This document shows, one piece after another, positions 38,924 to 48,497 of a stretch of 64,000 nt of DNA (within the stretch, counting starts at the first letter, position 1; each line of letters opens with the position of its first letter). Position numbers and translations under genes: made by a program. The DNA comes from Boseongicola sp. H5 (GTDB lineage Bacteria > Pseudomonadota > Alphaproteobacteria > Rhodobacterales > Rhodobacteraceae): positions 372,001-436,000 of the forward strand of contig JACNMN010000001.1 in assembly GCA_020622165.1 (NCBI GenBank). Reading direction: 5' to 3'. The notes beneath the pieces were generated by a model. It was not told the DNA's origin and searched no databases. It saw only the letters and a program-made list of their open reading frames with translations.

Positions 38924-39874
38924 ATGGCCGTCCCGCCCATCCCTCCGGTCCCGGCGACCCCGCAGACGGCCGAGGACCGTCCCCGTGCCGTCGCCTTCAT
39001 GCTGGTGGCGACGCTGTTCATCGCCGCCACCACGCTTCTGGCCAAGGCGCTCGGGACCGATGCGCTTGGCCCGCCGCTGCATCCGCTGCAGATCAGCCAT
39101 GGCCGTTTCCTGTTCGCGTTTCTGGCAATCGCGGCCACGGTCCTGGCGCTGCGTCCGCGCCTGATCCGACCCGATCTGAAAACCCATATCGGGCGTACAC
39201 TCTGTGGCTGGGGCGGGATCAGCCTGATGTTTGCCGCCGTCGCCTTCATCCCGCTGGCCGATGCCACCGCCATCAGCTTTCTGAACCCGGTCTTCGGCAT
39301 GCTGCTGGCCATCCCGCTTCTGGGGGAGCGGGTCGGGCCTTGGCGCTGGCTGGCGGCGGGCATCGCGCTTGCGGGGATGATCGTGCTGATGCGCCCGACG
39401 CCGGAAAGCTTTCAGCCCGCCGCCCTTCTGGCACTTGCGGCGGCGGCGTTGATGGGGCTGGAGCTGATCTTCATCAAGCGGCTGTCGAACCGCGAAGGTC
39501 CGCTTCAGATCCTCTTCGTCAACAACGCGCTCGGGCTGCTCATCGCGTCGGTTGCGGTGCTGTTCGTCTGGGCCGCCCCGACCCCCGCGCAATGGGGGGC
39601 GCTGGTTGCGCTTGGCCTTGCCATGGCCTGCGCGCAGGCCTGTTTCATCCACGCCATGCGCCGGGCCGAGGCGAGCTTCGTCACGCCCTTTTCCTATCTG
39701 ACTCTTGTTTTCGCCGGGCTTTACGACCTGATCATTTTCGATGTGATCCCGGATGCCATCAGCCTGACCGGCGCGGCGATCATCATCTCCGGCGCCGCCC
39801 TTCTAGCCTGGCGCGAGGCGCGGTTCAAAAGGCGGCCCCGGGCAGACCGGACAGGGCCTCCGCCCCCTCCCTGA
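38924..39874 (+). CDS. EamA/DMT family transporter
   Basis: 316 residues with about ten membrane helices in two EamA repeats (roughly 20-140 and 155-295), then an Arg/Pro-rich tail. Sequences FAAVAFIPLADATAISFLNPVFG and GERVGPWRW in the first repeat are typical of DMT exporters, often for amino acids or other small metabolites. The substrate is unknown. The ATG at 38924 avoids a doubtful upstream start at 38900. Its stop lies within the hairpin below. Confidence 0.85.
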   Translation: MAVPPIPPVPATPQTAEDRPRAVAFMLVATLFIAATTLLAKALGTDALGPPLHPLQISHGRFLFAFLAIAATVLALRPRLIRPDLKTHIGRTLCGWGGISLMFAAVAFIPLADATAISFLNPVFGMLLAIPLLGERVGPWRWLAAGIALAGMIVLMRPTPESFQPAALLALAAAALMGLELIFIKRLSNREGPLQILFVNNALGLLIASVAVLFVWAAPTPAQWGALVALGLAMACAQACFIHAMRRAEASFVTPFSYLTLVFAGLYDLIIFDVIPDAISLTGAAIIISGAALLAWREARFKRRPRADRTGPPPPP

Positions 39875-39898
39875 CGGCTTCGTCCGTCAGGGAGGGGG
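39863..39898. terminator. Strong two-way hairpin between convergent genes
   Basis: CCCCCTCCCTGACGG (39863-39877) and its exact complement (39884-39898) form a 15-bp perfect stem with a 6-base CTTCGT loop, a UUCG-like loop. It includes the EamA stop codon and lies 61 bases from the end of the opposing ABC permease gene. No T-run; the stem length makes a bidirectional terminator or RNA 3' end very likely. Confidence 0.7.
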
Positions 39899-39958
39899 CC
39901 CAAGAACTCACCCCCACGAACGCCGCCCGCCCCGCCGCGATGTCTTCAACGCCGGCCC

Positions 39959-40780
39959 TCACGACTTCAGCCGGTAGCCTGTCTTGAACCACCACCAGGC
40001 CAGCGCCATCACGGCCAGGATCGCGCCCGAGGCCACGCACAGCCCAAGCCAGGGCGAACTGTCGGAAACGCCGAGAACCCCGTAGCGCACCCCGTCGATC
40101 AGATAGAAGACCGGGTTCCAGTGCGTGATCGTGTTCAGCCAGCCGGGCAGCGCCTCGATCGAATAGAAGGTCCCCGACAGGAAACTGAGCGGGACGACGA
40201 TGAAATTGGTGATCGCGGCGATCTGGTCGAATTTCTGGGCGATGATTGCCGCGACGATCCCCAGGGCCCCCAGAAACGCGCTGCCCAGTACGACGAAGAC
40301 CAGCGCCCAGACCGGATGCGCGACCGAAAGGCCGATGACCGGAAACATCACCAACGTCACGGCCAGGGCCACCAGAACGCCGCGCAGCACACCGCCGATG
40401 ATATAGCCCAGAACCAGTTCCAGCGGGCTGAGCGGCGGCATCAGCGTATCGACGATGTTGCCCTGCACCTTGCCGATGACGATCGAGGAGGAGGTGTTCG
40501 CAAACGCGTTCTGGATGACCGTCATCATCAGGATGCCGGGCGCGATGAAATGCAGGAAACTGACACCCATCACCTCGCCGCGCTGCCCGCCGATGGCCAG
40601 CGAGAAGATCAGGATGAACAGGCCCGCGGTCACCAGCGGCGCCAGAAGCGTCTGTGTCCAGACCACGACAAATCGCATCACTTCGCGCTTGGCCAGCGTA
40701 TATAACCCCAGCCAGTTGACCCGCCCGAAACGGCGCACGCCCATTCCGGTTTGCGCCCCTGTCGCCTGTCCGTCCATCAT
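39959..40780 (-). CDS. ABC-2 type transporter permease
   Basis: 273 residues with six membrane segments from about residue 34. It has the ABC-2/NodJ layout: GILMMTVIQNAFANTSSS, PPLSPLELVLGYIIGGVLRG, and the family's C-terminal GTFYSIEALPGWLNTITHWNPVFYL (split here as SIEALPGWLN and HWNPVFYL). Such permeases export lipid, polysaccharide or drugs with an ABC ATPase; no ATPase gene lies next to it. Two adjacent ATGs (40780, 40777) follow AAGGG; the first is used. Divergent from gcrA. Confidence 0.85.
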   Translation of the reverse strand: MMDGQATGAQTGMGVRRFGRVNWLGLYTLAKREVMRFVVVWTQTLLAPLVTAGLFILIFSLAIGGQRGEVMGVSFLHFIAPGILMMTVIQNAFANTSSSIVIGKVQGNIVDTLMPPLSPLELVLGYIIGGVLRGVLVALAVTLVMFPVIGLSVAHPVWALVFVVLGSAFLGALGIVAAIIAQKFDQIAAITNFIVVPLSFLSGTFYSIEALPGWLNTITHWNPVFYLIDGVRYGVLGVSDSSPWLGLCVASGAILAVMALAWWWFKTGYRLKS

Positions 40781-40805
40781 TCCTGCCCTTTCGCTTCTCG
40801 CCGCC

Positions 40806-40835
40806 TTGTATCCGTCTCCATAGACAAGATAGAAT
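40806..40835 (+). promoter_or_regulatory. Candidate gcrA promoter
   Basis: TAGAAT at 40830-40835 (5 of 6 to the sigma-70 -10 box) is preceded at an 18-base distance by TTGTAT (40806-40811), which matches TTG of the -35 box. The start site would be about 75 bases before the gcrA ATG. Weak -35, so only plausible. Confidence 0.35.
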
Positions 40836-40920
40836 AGGGGTTCCAATTCGCTGGTCCCGGGCCCATATGCAAGGGCCGTGGCGCACCGAGCCATGTGCAT
40901 AAACGAGCAGGAGGACGCAG

Positions 40921-41508
40921 ATGTCCTGGACCGACGAGCGTGTCGAGAAACTGAAGAGGATGTGGGGCGAAGGCCAGTCGGCCTCCCAGATCGCCAAGGA
41001 ATTGGGCGGTGTCACACGCAATGCAGTGATCGGCAAGGTGCATCGGTTGGGCCTGTCGAACCGGGCCACCACCGGGGCGACGGGCAAGCCCGCGCCCGCG
41101 AAGGAGCCGGCGAAAGCCACGTCGAAGGCCGCGCCATCGGCTCCGAAACCTGCCCCCAAGACCGAACCCGCCCGTGCCGAGACCGCGACGGAGACGGCAC
41201 CGCGGCCATCGAACGTGACGCCGTTGCGCAAGCCGATCGTGCCCGCGGGGCAGCCCCTGCCCCCGCAGCCCTCGGCCAACGAGATCAGCCCCGAGGCCCT
41301 GGCCAAGGTCAACGAGGTCGAGAAACATGCCAAGCGCATCAGCCTGATGGAGCTGACCGAGCGGACCTGCAAATGGCCCATCGGCGACCCCGCCACCGAC
41401 GATTTCTATTTTTGCGGTCTTCCGGTGCAGCAGGGCAAACCCTATTGCGAAGCGCATGTGGGCGTGGCGTTCCAGCCGATGTCCAGCCGCCGGGATCGCC
41501 GGCGCTAG
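40921..41508 (+). CDS. gcrA: GcrA cell cycle regulator
   Basis: 195 residues. The first 45 residues are the GcrA HTH: MSWTDERVEKLKRMWGEGQS then ASQIAKELGGVTRNAVIGKVHRLGL. A Pro/Ala-rich linker (50-120) follows, and the C-terminal domain has CKWPIGDP and FCGLPVQQGKPYCEAH, a likely metal-binding cysteine/His region. GcrA binds GANTC-methylated promoters with sigma-70 in alphaproteobacteria and regulates cell division genes. GCAGGAGGACGC precedes the ATG (AGGAGG 7 bases upstream). Divergent from the ABC permease. Confidence 0.95.
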   Translation: MSWTDERVEKLKRMWGEGQSASQIAKELGGVTRNAVIGKVHRLGLSNRATTGATGKPAPAKEPAKATSKAAPSAPKPAPKTEPARAETATETAPRPSNVTPLRKPIVPAGQPLPPQPSANEISPEALAKVNEVEKHAKRISLMELTERTCKWPIGDPATDDFYFCGLPVQQGKPYCEAHVGVAFQPMSSRRDRRR

Positions 41509-41538
41509 ACCCCGGTTTTCCCGGCCATCCGGCACCGA

Positions 41539-42744
41539 TCAGCGGTGATTGCGCATACGCATCGCCTTGACTGCAATCGCCGTCAGGATGACGCCCCCGC
41601 ATATGAATGCCATCCCGACCGCGGTCAGCGATGCGATGGCGGCGCCGATGAACGGCGCAGTGAGCAGGGCAATGGTGTTGAGCGCCTCGCTCAACGCGGT
41701 CACCCGGCCCATGCGGCCGGGGGCGACGGTGTTCTGAAGCACGGTTCGGAACGGCACGACCGACAGGGCGGATGCCACGCCCAGAATGGCGAAAAGCCCA
41801 ACGAAGGCGCCCACGGGCCACCGGATGTCGAGTAGATCCATACCCCCAAGCACCGCAACGGCGCAGGCCGCGATGGCCGAGCCCGCGGCGATCAGCAAGA
41901 AGGGCCGGGGCAGGTCTTTCATCGCGCCCAGCATGACCGCCCCGACCACGCCGCCGGCCCCCACTGCCGCAAGTGCGAAACCCAGATGTGTCTGCGAATA
42001 GCCCAGATCCCGGGTCAGGGGCGCGATCAGCGTGTCATAGAAGAACATCGCGAAGTATCCCGCCGCCATCAGCCAGATCGCCGATCTGAGAAGGGAGCTT
42101 CCCGCGACCTCCGCCAGCCCGCCCCGGATCGCGCCGATTACGCCTGTTTCGGCGGCGCCGTCATCGGGCACCGGTGCGAGGGATGACAGGCGCAGCAGCA
42201 GACCCGCCGCGATGAAGGAAACGCCGGCATTGAGCAGAAAGATGACCTGCGGTTCGACCCAGATCAAAAGCGCGCCGCCCAGAGCCGGCGCCACGATCTT
42301 GGAGGCCTGATTGATGGCGTGGCTCAACCCGTTTGCGCCCATCCGCTCCTCCGGGCGGGTCAGGGTCTGGATCGCCGCCTGCTTGGCCGGGGTGAAGAAC
42401 GTGTCCACCGAGCTTCTGAGCGCGACCAGAAGCAGCAGGATGCCCCAGTCCGGCGCGAAAAACAGCGCCGCGGTGACCAGCCCGCGCCCGATATTGCTGA
42501 GGATCAGGACGGATTTGACATTCACACGATCCACCACGGCGCCCGCCCAGAGGCCGACCACCAGATAGGGCAGGCCCATGCTGACCGCGAGAAGCGCGAA
42601 CACGAACGGATCGACGGTCCAGACAAAGGCAAGCAGCGCGCCGATGGCCACGAAATCAAGCCAATCCGCGAAATCGGCGGGCAATTGGCCCATCATCAGG
42701 GTTCGGAAATCGCGGTTGGAGAGGGCTGCCGGCAGGGTGAACAT
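41539..42744 (-). CDS. MFS transporter
   Basis: 401 residues, about 12 membrane helices. The loop between helices 2 and 3 has the family A-type motif GAVVDRVNVKSVL near residue 70, and the internal repeat is seen again near 270. The substrate is unknown; the start MFTLPAALSNRDFR fits the short enterobactin-exporter-like/MFS-3 group. An upstream GTG at 42750 is possible but the ATG at 42744 is preferred. It converges on gcrA and follows the transglycosylase gene with an 94-base gap. Confidence 0.87.
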   Translation of the reverse strand: MFTLPAALSNRDFRTLMMGQLPADFADWLDFVAIGALLAFVWTVDPFVFALLAVSMGLPYLVVGLWAGAVVDRVNVKSVLILSNIGRGLVTAALFFAPDWGILLLLVALRSSVDTFFTPAKQAAIQTLTRPEERMGANGLSHAINQASKIVAPALGGALLIWVEPQVIFLLNAGVSFIAAGLLLRLSSLAPVPDDGAAETGVIGAIRGGLAEVAGSSLLRSAIWLMAAGYFAMFFYDTLIAPLTRDLGYSQTHLGFALAAVGAGGVVGAVMLGAMKDLPRPFLLIAAGSAIAACAVAVLGGMDLLDIRWPVGAFVGLFAILGVASALSVVPFRTVLQNTVAPGRMGRVTALSEALNTIALLTAPFIGAAIASLTAVGMAFICGGVILTAIAVKAMRMRNHR

Positions 42745-42838
42745 GCGCACAGACTATGCCCGGCCGGGGCGGAGTGCCATAGCGCCGCCCACCGGGCCGC
42801 GCGTGCCTTGCGTCAGGGTCCTTCGGACCGGCCCGAAA

Positions 42839-43321
42839 CTATCGGCAATCGCGTCTGATCTCGCGATTCAGCAAACCGGTTTCCACCAGCATGCAGCGGT
42901 TGCGCGCCTCGTAGTAATAGCCGCGCGCATACCAGCCCACCGCCGTGTCGAAATCCCCGTCGGACAAAAGCCATGCGCCGCGCAGATACCGCACCGCGTA
43001 ACGCAGGTTGGTTTCCGCATCCAGCAATTCGGACGGTGGGCCGTCATGGCCCATGGTCCGCGCGGTTTGCGGCAGGATCTGCATCATGCCGTAATAGGGG
43101 CCGTTTCGGGCGGCGGGGCGATAGTCGCTTTCGCGCTGGATCACCCGATGCACCAGGGCCGCCGGCACATCGTAGCGCGCGGCGTATTCGTTGACCAAAG
43201 CACGGATTTCCGGTGTTTCGTTGGGATAGAGCGCAGGTTGCGGGCTTGCGGCGGGGCCCGCGCCCCGGCCACAGGCCGCAAGCAGACCCAGAAGGATGAG
43301 TGTGGAGATAAGGCGTGTCAT
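42839..43321 (-). CDS. Lytic transglycosylase-like lipoprotein
   Basis: 160 residues. Lipobox LLAACG (Cys at 17) marks a lipoprotein. The SLT domain has the catalytic Glu in RVIQRESDYRP near 64, then GPYYGMMQILPQTARTMG near 75 and the YAVRYLRGAW helix. It would cleave glycan strands in the periplasm. A conserved late region ends WYARGYYYEAR, which usually carries the NxG-type end of the fold. Alone in its unit, 71 bases before the AsmA gene's end. Confidence 0.85.
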   Translation of the reverse strand: MTRLISTLILLGLLAACGRGAGPAASPQPALYPNETPEIRALVNEYAARYDVPAALVHRVIQRESDYRPAARNGPYYGMMQILPQTARTMGHDGPPSELLDAETNLRYAVRYLRGAWLLSDGDFDTAVGWYARGYYYEARNRCMLVETGLLNREIRRDCR

Positions 43322-43391
43322 GCGCCGCCTTTAGCCCGCCCGGGGGCGGTCTGGCCAGAGCCGATACGACGGCCCGGCAACAGCTTGCCGA

Positions 43392-45431
43392 TCAGTCGAA
43401 CAATCGGCGCAATTGCTCCTCCGCCTGCTCGCGCAGACGCTGTTCCAGCGCGTCTTCGATTTCTTCGCGGCCCTGCCCCTCCTCGATCTCGACCCCAAGC
43501 GCATCGCCGGCCTGGTCGCGCAACCGCCGTTCCAGTTCTTCGCGTTCCGCCGCCAGCCGCTCACGCGCCGCCGCTTCGAGCCGCGCGCGTTCCTCCGCCA
43601 GTTCCTGCTCGGCGATGAAGGCCAGATCGGGGCGGAAGCTGAGATCCGACCATGGGCCGGTGATCAGGATCGGCACGGCGAACCCGCCGGTCCCGTCCGC
43701 GCCCTGCAACACGCCCGGGATGACCCGGTACTCCACCGTCTGCGCCCCGATATCCGTGCGCCCGGCGCCGGTCACCTGGCCCCAGGGTGCGGCCAGCACC
43801 AGATCCTCGTTGCGGAGCACCCCGTCGGCGATGGTGAAGCTGCCGGTCAGACTGTCATAGACCGTCCGTTGCCCCTCGCCCCGGTAGGACGGGTCGAAAT
43901 TCCGGATCATCCCCGCAAGATCGAAACCCAGGATCGCCCCCTGCCCGAAAGTGACCGACCCGCTGCCATCGAGGCTGCGCATCAGCGCGTCCATGTCATT
44001 GCCCACGGCCAGCACGTTCAGCGCGATATCGCCCCGGCCCTCCAGCCGGTCGTAATCGGCCAGTTGCGCCAGAAGCGGGCCAAGCGCCACGCCGCGGAAG
44101 GCCAGATCGGCGCGGGTCGAGAGCCCGCCGCGCCCGTTCACCACCACCGACCCCGAAAGCGCCCCGCCATAGGCGCCGATCCGGCGCAGATCCAGAACCA
44201 GACGGCCCCGGTCCAGACGCGCGCGCAGGTCGAGCCCGTCAAGGCTTGCCAGCCCCAGATCCAGTGCCTCAAGCGTTACCGCAATATCCATATCCACCGC
44301 AAAAAGACCGCTGACGTCGATCGGGTCGCGCGGCCAGCCGGAGCTTGCCGCGCCCGCCGCGCCGCCGCGGCCTGCGTCCGGTGCATTTTCGCCCGCGGTC
44401 ATCGCGCTGAGATCGACATCGCCGCCCCGGATCACACCCCGGAGCATCGGGCGCTCGGCACCGGGCAGCAGGTCCAGTTCGGCGGTGAACCGGTGATCGT
44501 CCAGCCGGACATCGCCGGCGCGCAGATGCACCGACCCTTCGGAGGCGAGGGTGACGTCTCCGGTCACGTCGATCCGGTCGCGGCCAAGACCTTCGGGAAG
44601 CGTCGGTGCCACTTGACCCAGCGCCGCCATCAGCGGGCCCAGATCCCGGGCGTCAAGCTGCAACTGCCCGTCCGCGGCGGGGTCGAGACCGGCACGCCCG
44701 TCGAAAGACAGCGTGCCACCATCCCATTCAAGGGCCAGCGTGACGGGTTGCACCTCTCCGGCCAGCAGATCGCCGATCCCGTCGATGGAGGTGTCTAGGG
44801 TCAGGGCGCTGCCGTTCACGATCGCGCTGGCCTCCGCACGTGCCGTACCTCCGGCTTGGGGCAGGCGCAGGGTCAGATCCAGCGCCTCGACCAAGGTGGT
44901 CGTGCCGGCCCCGAGATCGCGATAGAGGACCGTGGCGTCGCGCAACACCGCCGCGTCAAAGCCAAGCGTTGCCAGAACCCCGCCGCTGCTTTGGGCGGCG
45001 GGCGCGGCTTCCGAGCCGTTGGGCGCGGGCGCCGGCGTGGCATCGGCGCCGCCGAAGCTCCAGCTTTCACGCCCGTCGGCGGCGCGCACGAGCACAAGCC
45101 GCGGCGCATCGAGCGACGCCTGATCCAGTTGGATGCGGCCCGCGATCAGCGCCTGCCAGTTCACGCCGACATTCAGCGCCTCCGCCTGCAACATCGGCCC
45201 GTCCGACACCCAGTCCGGGTTGCCGATCTCCAGCCCTTCGACCCGGACGCCGAGATAGGGCACCAGCGTCGGGCGGATGCCGCCGGTGATCCGCACCGGC
45301 CGCTCGGTCGCGCGTTGCAGCCGGTCGGCGGCCACATCCGCGATCCGTTCCGCCGGGATCGACAGAAGCGCGCCCATGGCCAGCAGGCCAAGGACCAGAA
45401 TGGCCAGTATTGTCCTGATGATCCACCGCAT
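43392..45431 (-). CDS. AsmA family protein
   Basis: 679 residues. N-terminal membrane anchor (residues 4-24: [20 protein letters not shown]), then the AsmA start [28 protein letters not shown] long beta-rich middle with repeating strand patterns follows, as in bridge-like lipid transfer proteins of the AsmA/TamB group. The last 80 residues are a Glu/Arg-rich coiled coil, unusual as an ending. The ATG at 45431 is chosen because the anchor begins there. AsmA homologues affect outer-membrane lipid homeostasis; the exact role is not known here. Divergent from rimO. Confidence 0.85.
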   Translation of the reverse strand: MRWIIRTILAILVLGLLAMGALLSIPAERIADVAADRLQRATERPVRITGGIRPTLVPYLGVRVEGLEIGNPDWVSDGPMLQAEALNVGVNWQALIAGRIQLDQASLDAPRLVLVRAADGRESWSFGGADATPAPAPNGSEAAPAAQSSGGVLATLGFDAAVLRDATVLYRDLGAGTTTLVEALDLTLRLPQAGGTARAEASAIVNGSALTLDTSIDGIGDLLAGEVQPVTLALEWDGGTLSFDGRAGLDPAADGQLQLDARDLGPLMAALGQVAPTLPEGLGRDRIDVTGDVTLASEGSVHLRAGDVRLDDHRFTAELDLLPGAERPMLRGVIRGGDVDLSAMTAGENAPDAGRGGAAGAASSGWPRDPIDVSGLFAVDMDIAVTLEALDLGLASLDGLDLRARLDRGRLVLDLRRIGAYGGALSGSVVVNGRGGLSTRADLAFRGVALGPLLAQLADYDRLEGRGDIALNVLAVGNDMDALMRSLDGSGSVTFGQGAILGFDLAGMIRNFDPSYRGEGQRTVYDSLTGSFTIADGVLRNEDLVLAAPWGQVTGAGRTDIGAQTVEYRVIPGVLQGADGTGGFAVPILITGPWSDLSFRPDLAFIAEQELAEERARLEAAARERLAAEREELERRLRDQAGDALGVEIEEGQGREEIEDALEQRLREQAEEQLRRLFD

Positions 45432-45511
45432 GAAAAGGCTCCGCCCTGTTGGCCCGACATTAGCGCGCAAAAAGGGTGTGAAACAGCCCCTCGCGTCCCC
45501 GGCTGGCCGGT

Positions 45512-45574
45512 AAAACCGCGGCAGGGTCGAACCCGCCGATCCGCGCCGTTCGGACCCTACCTGAGCGCGGTTTT
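45512..45574. repeat. Interrupted inverted repeat between divergent asmA-like gene and rimO
   Basis: AAAACCGCG (45512-45520) is the exact reverse complement of CGCGGTTTT (45566-45574), and inside them AGGGTC (45523-45528) pairs with GACCCT (45553-45558). The two arm pairs are nested and together span 63 bp in the 192-bp gap between divergent starts at 45431 and 45624. It may be a regulator's paired site or a cruciform-forming element. Confidence 0.5.
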
Positions 45575-45623
45575 GCAAACACGCCCTTTCCCCGGATCGC
45601 GGCAGGGGTTATCTGCCAGTTCC

Positions 45624-47006
45624 ATGACCCAGAACCCGCCCGATCTTCGCCCCGATCTCGCCCATGCCCGCGTTCCGCGCGCGGCGGATGCGGCCCGGCC
45701 CGGCCAGCCCACCATCGGGATGGTCTCCCTTGGCTGCCCCAAGGCGCTGGTCGACAGCGAACGGATTCTGACCCGCTTGCGCGCGGAGGGTTATGCGATC
45801 TCTCCGGATTACGCAGGCGCGGAGGCGGTGATCGTGAACACCTGCGGATTTCTCGACAGTGCCAAGGCCGAAAGCCTCGACGCCATCGGCGAGGCGCTGC
45901 GCGAAAACGGGCGGGTGATCGTAACGGGGTGTCTGGGGGCGGAACCCGATTACATCACCGGCGCGCATCCCAAGGTTCTGGCCGTCACCGGCCCGCACCA
46001 GTACGAACAGGTGCTGGACGCGGTACATACCGCGGTGCCCCCCGCGCCCGATCCGTTTGTCGATCTGCTGCCCGCGACGGGCGTGTCGCTGACCCCCCGG
46101 CATTACAGCTATCTGAAGATCTCCGAGGGCTGTAACCATAAGTGCAAGTTCTGCATCATCCCGGACATGCGCGGCAAACTGGCCTCCCGCCCTGCGCATG
46201 CGGTGATCCGCGAGGCGGAAAAGCTGGTCGAGGCCGGTGTGCGGGAACTTCTGGTGATCTCTCAGGACACATCCGCCTACGGGGTCGATATCCGCCATCG
46301 CGAAGATCGCGGGCACCGGGCCCATATCACCGATCTGGCCCGCGATCTGGGCGCGCTCGGGGCCTGGGTCCGGCTGCATTACGTCTATCCCTACCCCCAT
46401 GTGCGCGACCTGATCCCGATCATGGCGGATCCGGCCAGCGGGCTTCTGCCCTATCTCGACATTCCGTTTCAGCATGCCCACCCGGATGTGCTGCGCCGCA
46501 TGGCCCGGCCCGCCGCCGCCGCGCGCACGCTTGACGAGATTGCCGCGTGGCGCGCCACCTGCCCCGAGATCACGCTGCGCAGCACCTTCATCGTCGGCTA
46601 TCCCGGCGAGACCGAAGCGGAGTTTCAGACGCTGCTGGACTGGCTGGACGAAGCACAGCTCGACCGGGTCGGATGTTTCAGATACGAAAATGTCGAGGGC
46701 GCGCGCTCCAACGCATTGCCGGATCACGTCGCCGAAGAGGTCAAGGACGAGCGCTTCGCCCGGTTCATGGAAAAGACGCAGGCGATTTCCGCCGCCAAGC
46801 TTGAGGCCAGAATCGGCCAGCGGATGGATGTCATCGTCGATGCGGTGGATGACGAGGGCGCGACCTGCCGAACAAAGGCGGACGCGCCGGAAATCGACGG
46901 CAACCTGTTCATAGATGCCGGGTTCGAGACGCTGGAGCCCGGCCAGATCGTGACCGTCGAGGTGGATGAAGCCAGCGAATACGACCTTTGGGGCCGGCCG
47001 GTCTGA
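45624..47006 (+). CDS. rimO: Ribosomal protein S12 methylthiotransferase RimO
   Basis: 460 residues. Radical SAM enzyme that methylthiolates an Asp of ribosomal protein S12. The N-terminal UPF0004 domain holds three cluster cysteines: [24 protein letters not shown] and VTGCLGAE. The radical SAM motif is [14 protein letters not shown] near residue 168 (CxxxCxxC). [12 protein letters not shown] and [13 protein letters not shown] follow, and a TRAM domain ends the protein. All six cysteines are present. [14 protein letters not shown] marks RimO over MiaB. Confidence 0.95.
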   Translation: MTQNPPDLRPDLAHARVPRAADAARPGQPTIGMVSLGCPKALVDSERILTRLRAEGYAISPDYAGAEAVIVNTCGFLDSAKAESLDAIGEALRENGRVIVTGCLGAEPDYITGAHPKVLAVTGPHQYEQVLDAVHTAVPPAPDPFVDLLPATGVSLTPRHYSYLKISEGCNHKCKFCIIPDMRGKLASRPAHAVIREAEKLVEAGVRELLVISQDTSAYGVDIRHREDRGHRAHITDLARDLGALGAWVRLHYVYPYPHVRDLIPIMADPASGLLPYLDIPFQHAHPDVLRRMARPAAAARTLDEIAAWRATCPEITLRSTFIVGYPGETEAEFQTLLDWLDEAQLDRVGCFRYENVEGARSNALPDHVAEEVKDERFARFMEKTQAISAAKLEARIGQRMDVIVDAVDDEGATCRTKADAPEIDGNLFIDAGFETLEPGQIVTVEVDEASEYDLWGRPV

Positions 47007-47013
47007 AACCGGC

Positions 47014-47030
47014 CCGGTCCTTCAGACCGG
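47014..47030. terminator. Short hairpin between convergent rimO and DUF6455-like gene
   Basis: CCGGTC (47014-47019) pairs with GACCGG (47025-47030) over a 5-base loop, 8 bases after the rimO stop and 17 before the end of the opposing gene. No T-run. A weak candidate for a shared terminator. Confidence 0.35.
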
Positions 47031-47046
47031 TCGGTATTCGACGGGT

Positions 47047-47301
47047 TCAGATATCGCGCAGCGCCATCAGAACCATGCCGTTGCGGCAATAGTCCGGTGT
47101 GCTTTCGGCGATGGGGGTGGTGTCGAGGAAATGCGCGCAATCCTGCGGTGCGCTGCATCCGACGCAGCGGGACAGCATGTCGTGGCGCATCTCGGGCGAC
47201 AGATCGCCCCGCAGTTCCGCCTCGTCGAGATCGGTGCCCACAAGCCGGGCCATCCGCGTCATCAATGCGTCATGCTCTTTCAATGTCTTGGTTCCGGGCA
47301 T
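47047..47301 (-). CDS. Small DUF6455-like cysteine protein
   Basis: 84 residues. The centre holds C-x2-C-x5-C (RCVGCSAPQDC), and a fourth Cys sits in TPDYCRN near the C-terminus. A cysteine set of this kind may bind metal; the family (DUF6455, recalled from this layout) has no known function and occurs widely in Rhodobacterales. No signal peptide. Ends 41 bases from the rimO stop in convergent orientation. Confidence 0.7.
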   Translation of the reverse strand: MPGTKTLKEHDALMTRMARLVGTDLDEAELRGDLSPEMRHDMLSRCVGCSAPQDCAHFLDTTPIAESTPDYCRNGMVLMALRDI

Positions 47302-47394
47302 ATCCCATTCCTCGCAAGCATCCTGCGTCCGGTCGCCCGGTACGCTCCTTGCATCCGAAACTAGGCTATGCGGGTGGATGCACCTTGATGCAGA

Positions 47395-48120
47395 TCAACT
47401 GCGCCCACCATAGCGGGCGACGGTTTCTCGCACGATCGCCTGACGCGCGGCATTGGGCGGGTGAGAGCCCAGGAACTGCTCGCCCGGATCCGGCAGGCGC
47501 TCGAAAAAGGCCGAGCCCCGCACCGGATCGAACCCGGCCCGAAGCGCGATGATCGTGCCCATGGCATCGGCCTCCAGCTCGTGTTCCTGCGAAAACCGGC
47601 GCGCACCCACGGCGGCACCGATTTCCACGGCCTGCTGAATGCCGGCCTGATTGGCCCCGCCCATCTGCGCCAGAATGCCGAACACGATCGCGCCCTCGCG
47701 CGCGGACGCGCGCTGTTGCGGGATATGCCCCTCGATATGATGCGCGGCCTCGTGCCCCATGACAAAGGCCAGCTCGTCGATATTGCGCGCCTCCGCGATC
47801 AGCCCAAGAGAGAAGATGATCAGGGGCCGGCCCTGGCGATCCACGGTCTGGAACGCGTTCACCCCAGCGCGGGGGTCCCGTTCCACGGCAATCACGTAGT
47901 CGCAATTCTGCCGTCTGGTCTGCTCCCGGCAGACCCGTTCGGCCACGGGTTCCACCCGGGCCACGACCTCTTCGAAATTGGCGACCGCGACTGCCGGTGA
48001 GAGGCGCGGCGTGTTCTCGGTCGCCGCCGGGGCCGAGGGCGCGCGGGGCGCTGTCGGCGCGGGGGCTATGTTACAGGCGGCCAGGGTGGCCAGAACAAGG
48101 ATCAGCAGGCAGGTCCGCAT
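47395..48120 (-). CDS. M48 family metalloprotease lipoprotein
   Basis: 241 residues. Lipobox TLAACN (Cys at 16). The zinc motif is MGHEAAHHIEGH (HExxH) near residue 121, the third ligand probably in EHELEADAMGT near 178. This is the Oma1/BepA-like periplasmic layout. Such proteases handle misfolded outer-membrane proteins. Ends DPGEQFLGSHPPNAARQ, the common SSHPxxxxR-type tail of family members. Divergent from the small gene at 48255, with a 26-bp palindrome between. Confidence 0.87.
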   Translation of the reverse strand: MRTCLLILVLATLAACNIAPAPTAPRAPSAPAATENTPRLSPAVAVANFEEVVARVEPVAERVCREQTRRQNCDYVIAVERDPRAGVNAFQTVDRQGRPLIIFSLGLIAEARNIDELAFVMGHEAAHHIEGHIPQQRASAREGAIVFGILAQMGGANQAGIQQAVEIGAAVGARRFSQEHELEADAMGTIIALRAGFDPVRGSAFFERLPDPGEQFLGSHPPNAARQAIVRETVARYGGRS

Positions 48121-48191
48121 TCACACACTCTCCGTTTGGGTAAGGAGTAACACGGGGCGGCCCCGCGTCCAGTCCGCATCACATCATTTTT

Positions 48192-48217
48192 GGCGGCACG
48201 GGCGCGCCCGTGCCGCC
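48192..48217. repeat. 26-bp perfect palindrome in a divergent promoter region
   Basis: GGCGGCACGGGCG followed at once by its exact reverse complement. It lies in the 134-bp gap between the M48 start at 48120 and the small gene at 48255. As RNA it would form an 11-bp stem with a CGCG loop; a T5 stretch flanks its left side and would be an A-run on the other strand, so it is not a normal terminator for either gene. Confidence 0.6.
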
Positions 48218-48254
48218 GTTGCAAAGGCATGGAAACAGCCATAGGTTGACCGTC

Positions 48255-48497
48255 ATGTTTACCATCGAGCACGAATTCGACGCCACCGTGGTCACCCTTG
48301 TGGACGAGGGCGAGGCGCCCCTGCAGGAAGACCTCACGATTTCCGCCTTTTCGGAATGCGTGACGCTGGAGCAATTCGATCCGCGCACCGACCAGATGCA
48401 GAAGATCACCCTGTCGATGGCACAGATCCACGATCTGGCCGCCGCACTCGACCTGCCCGAAGGCGTCTACCGGCTGCGGCGCGAGGCGGCGGATTAG
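48255..48497 (+). CDS. Small acidic protein of unknown function
   Basis: 80 residues, soluble, acidic, no cysteine pair or signal peptide (a single Cys in FSECVTL). The sequence runs MFTIEHEFDATVVTLVDEGE and ends with a Leu/Arg helix. I recognise no family. The frame is supported by the bias of the neighbours and a start just past the palindrome. It converges on and slightly overlaps the DksA-like gene on the other strand (4 bp). Confidence 0.6.
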   Translation: MFTIEHEFDATVVTLVDEGEAPLQEDLTISAFSECVTLEQFDPRTDQMQKITLSMAQIHDLAAALDLPEGVYRLRREAAD

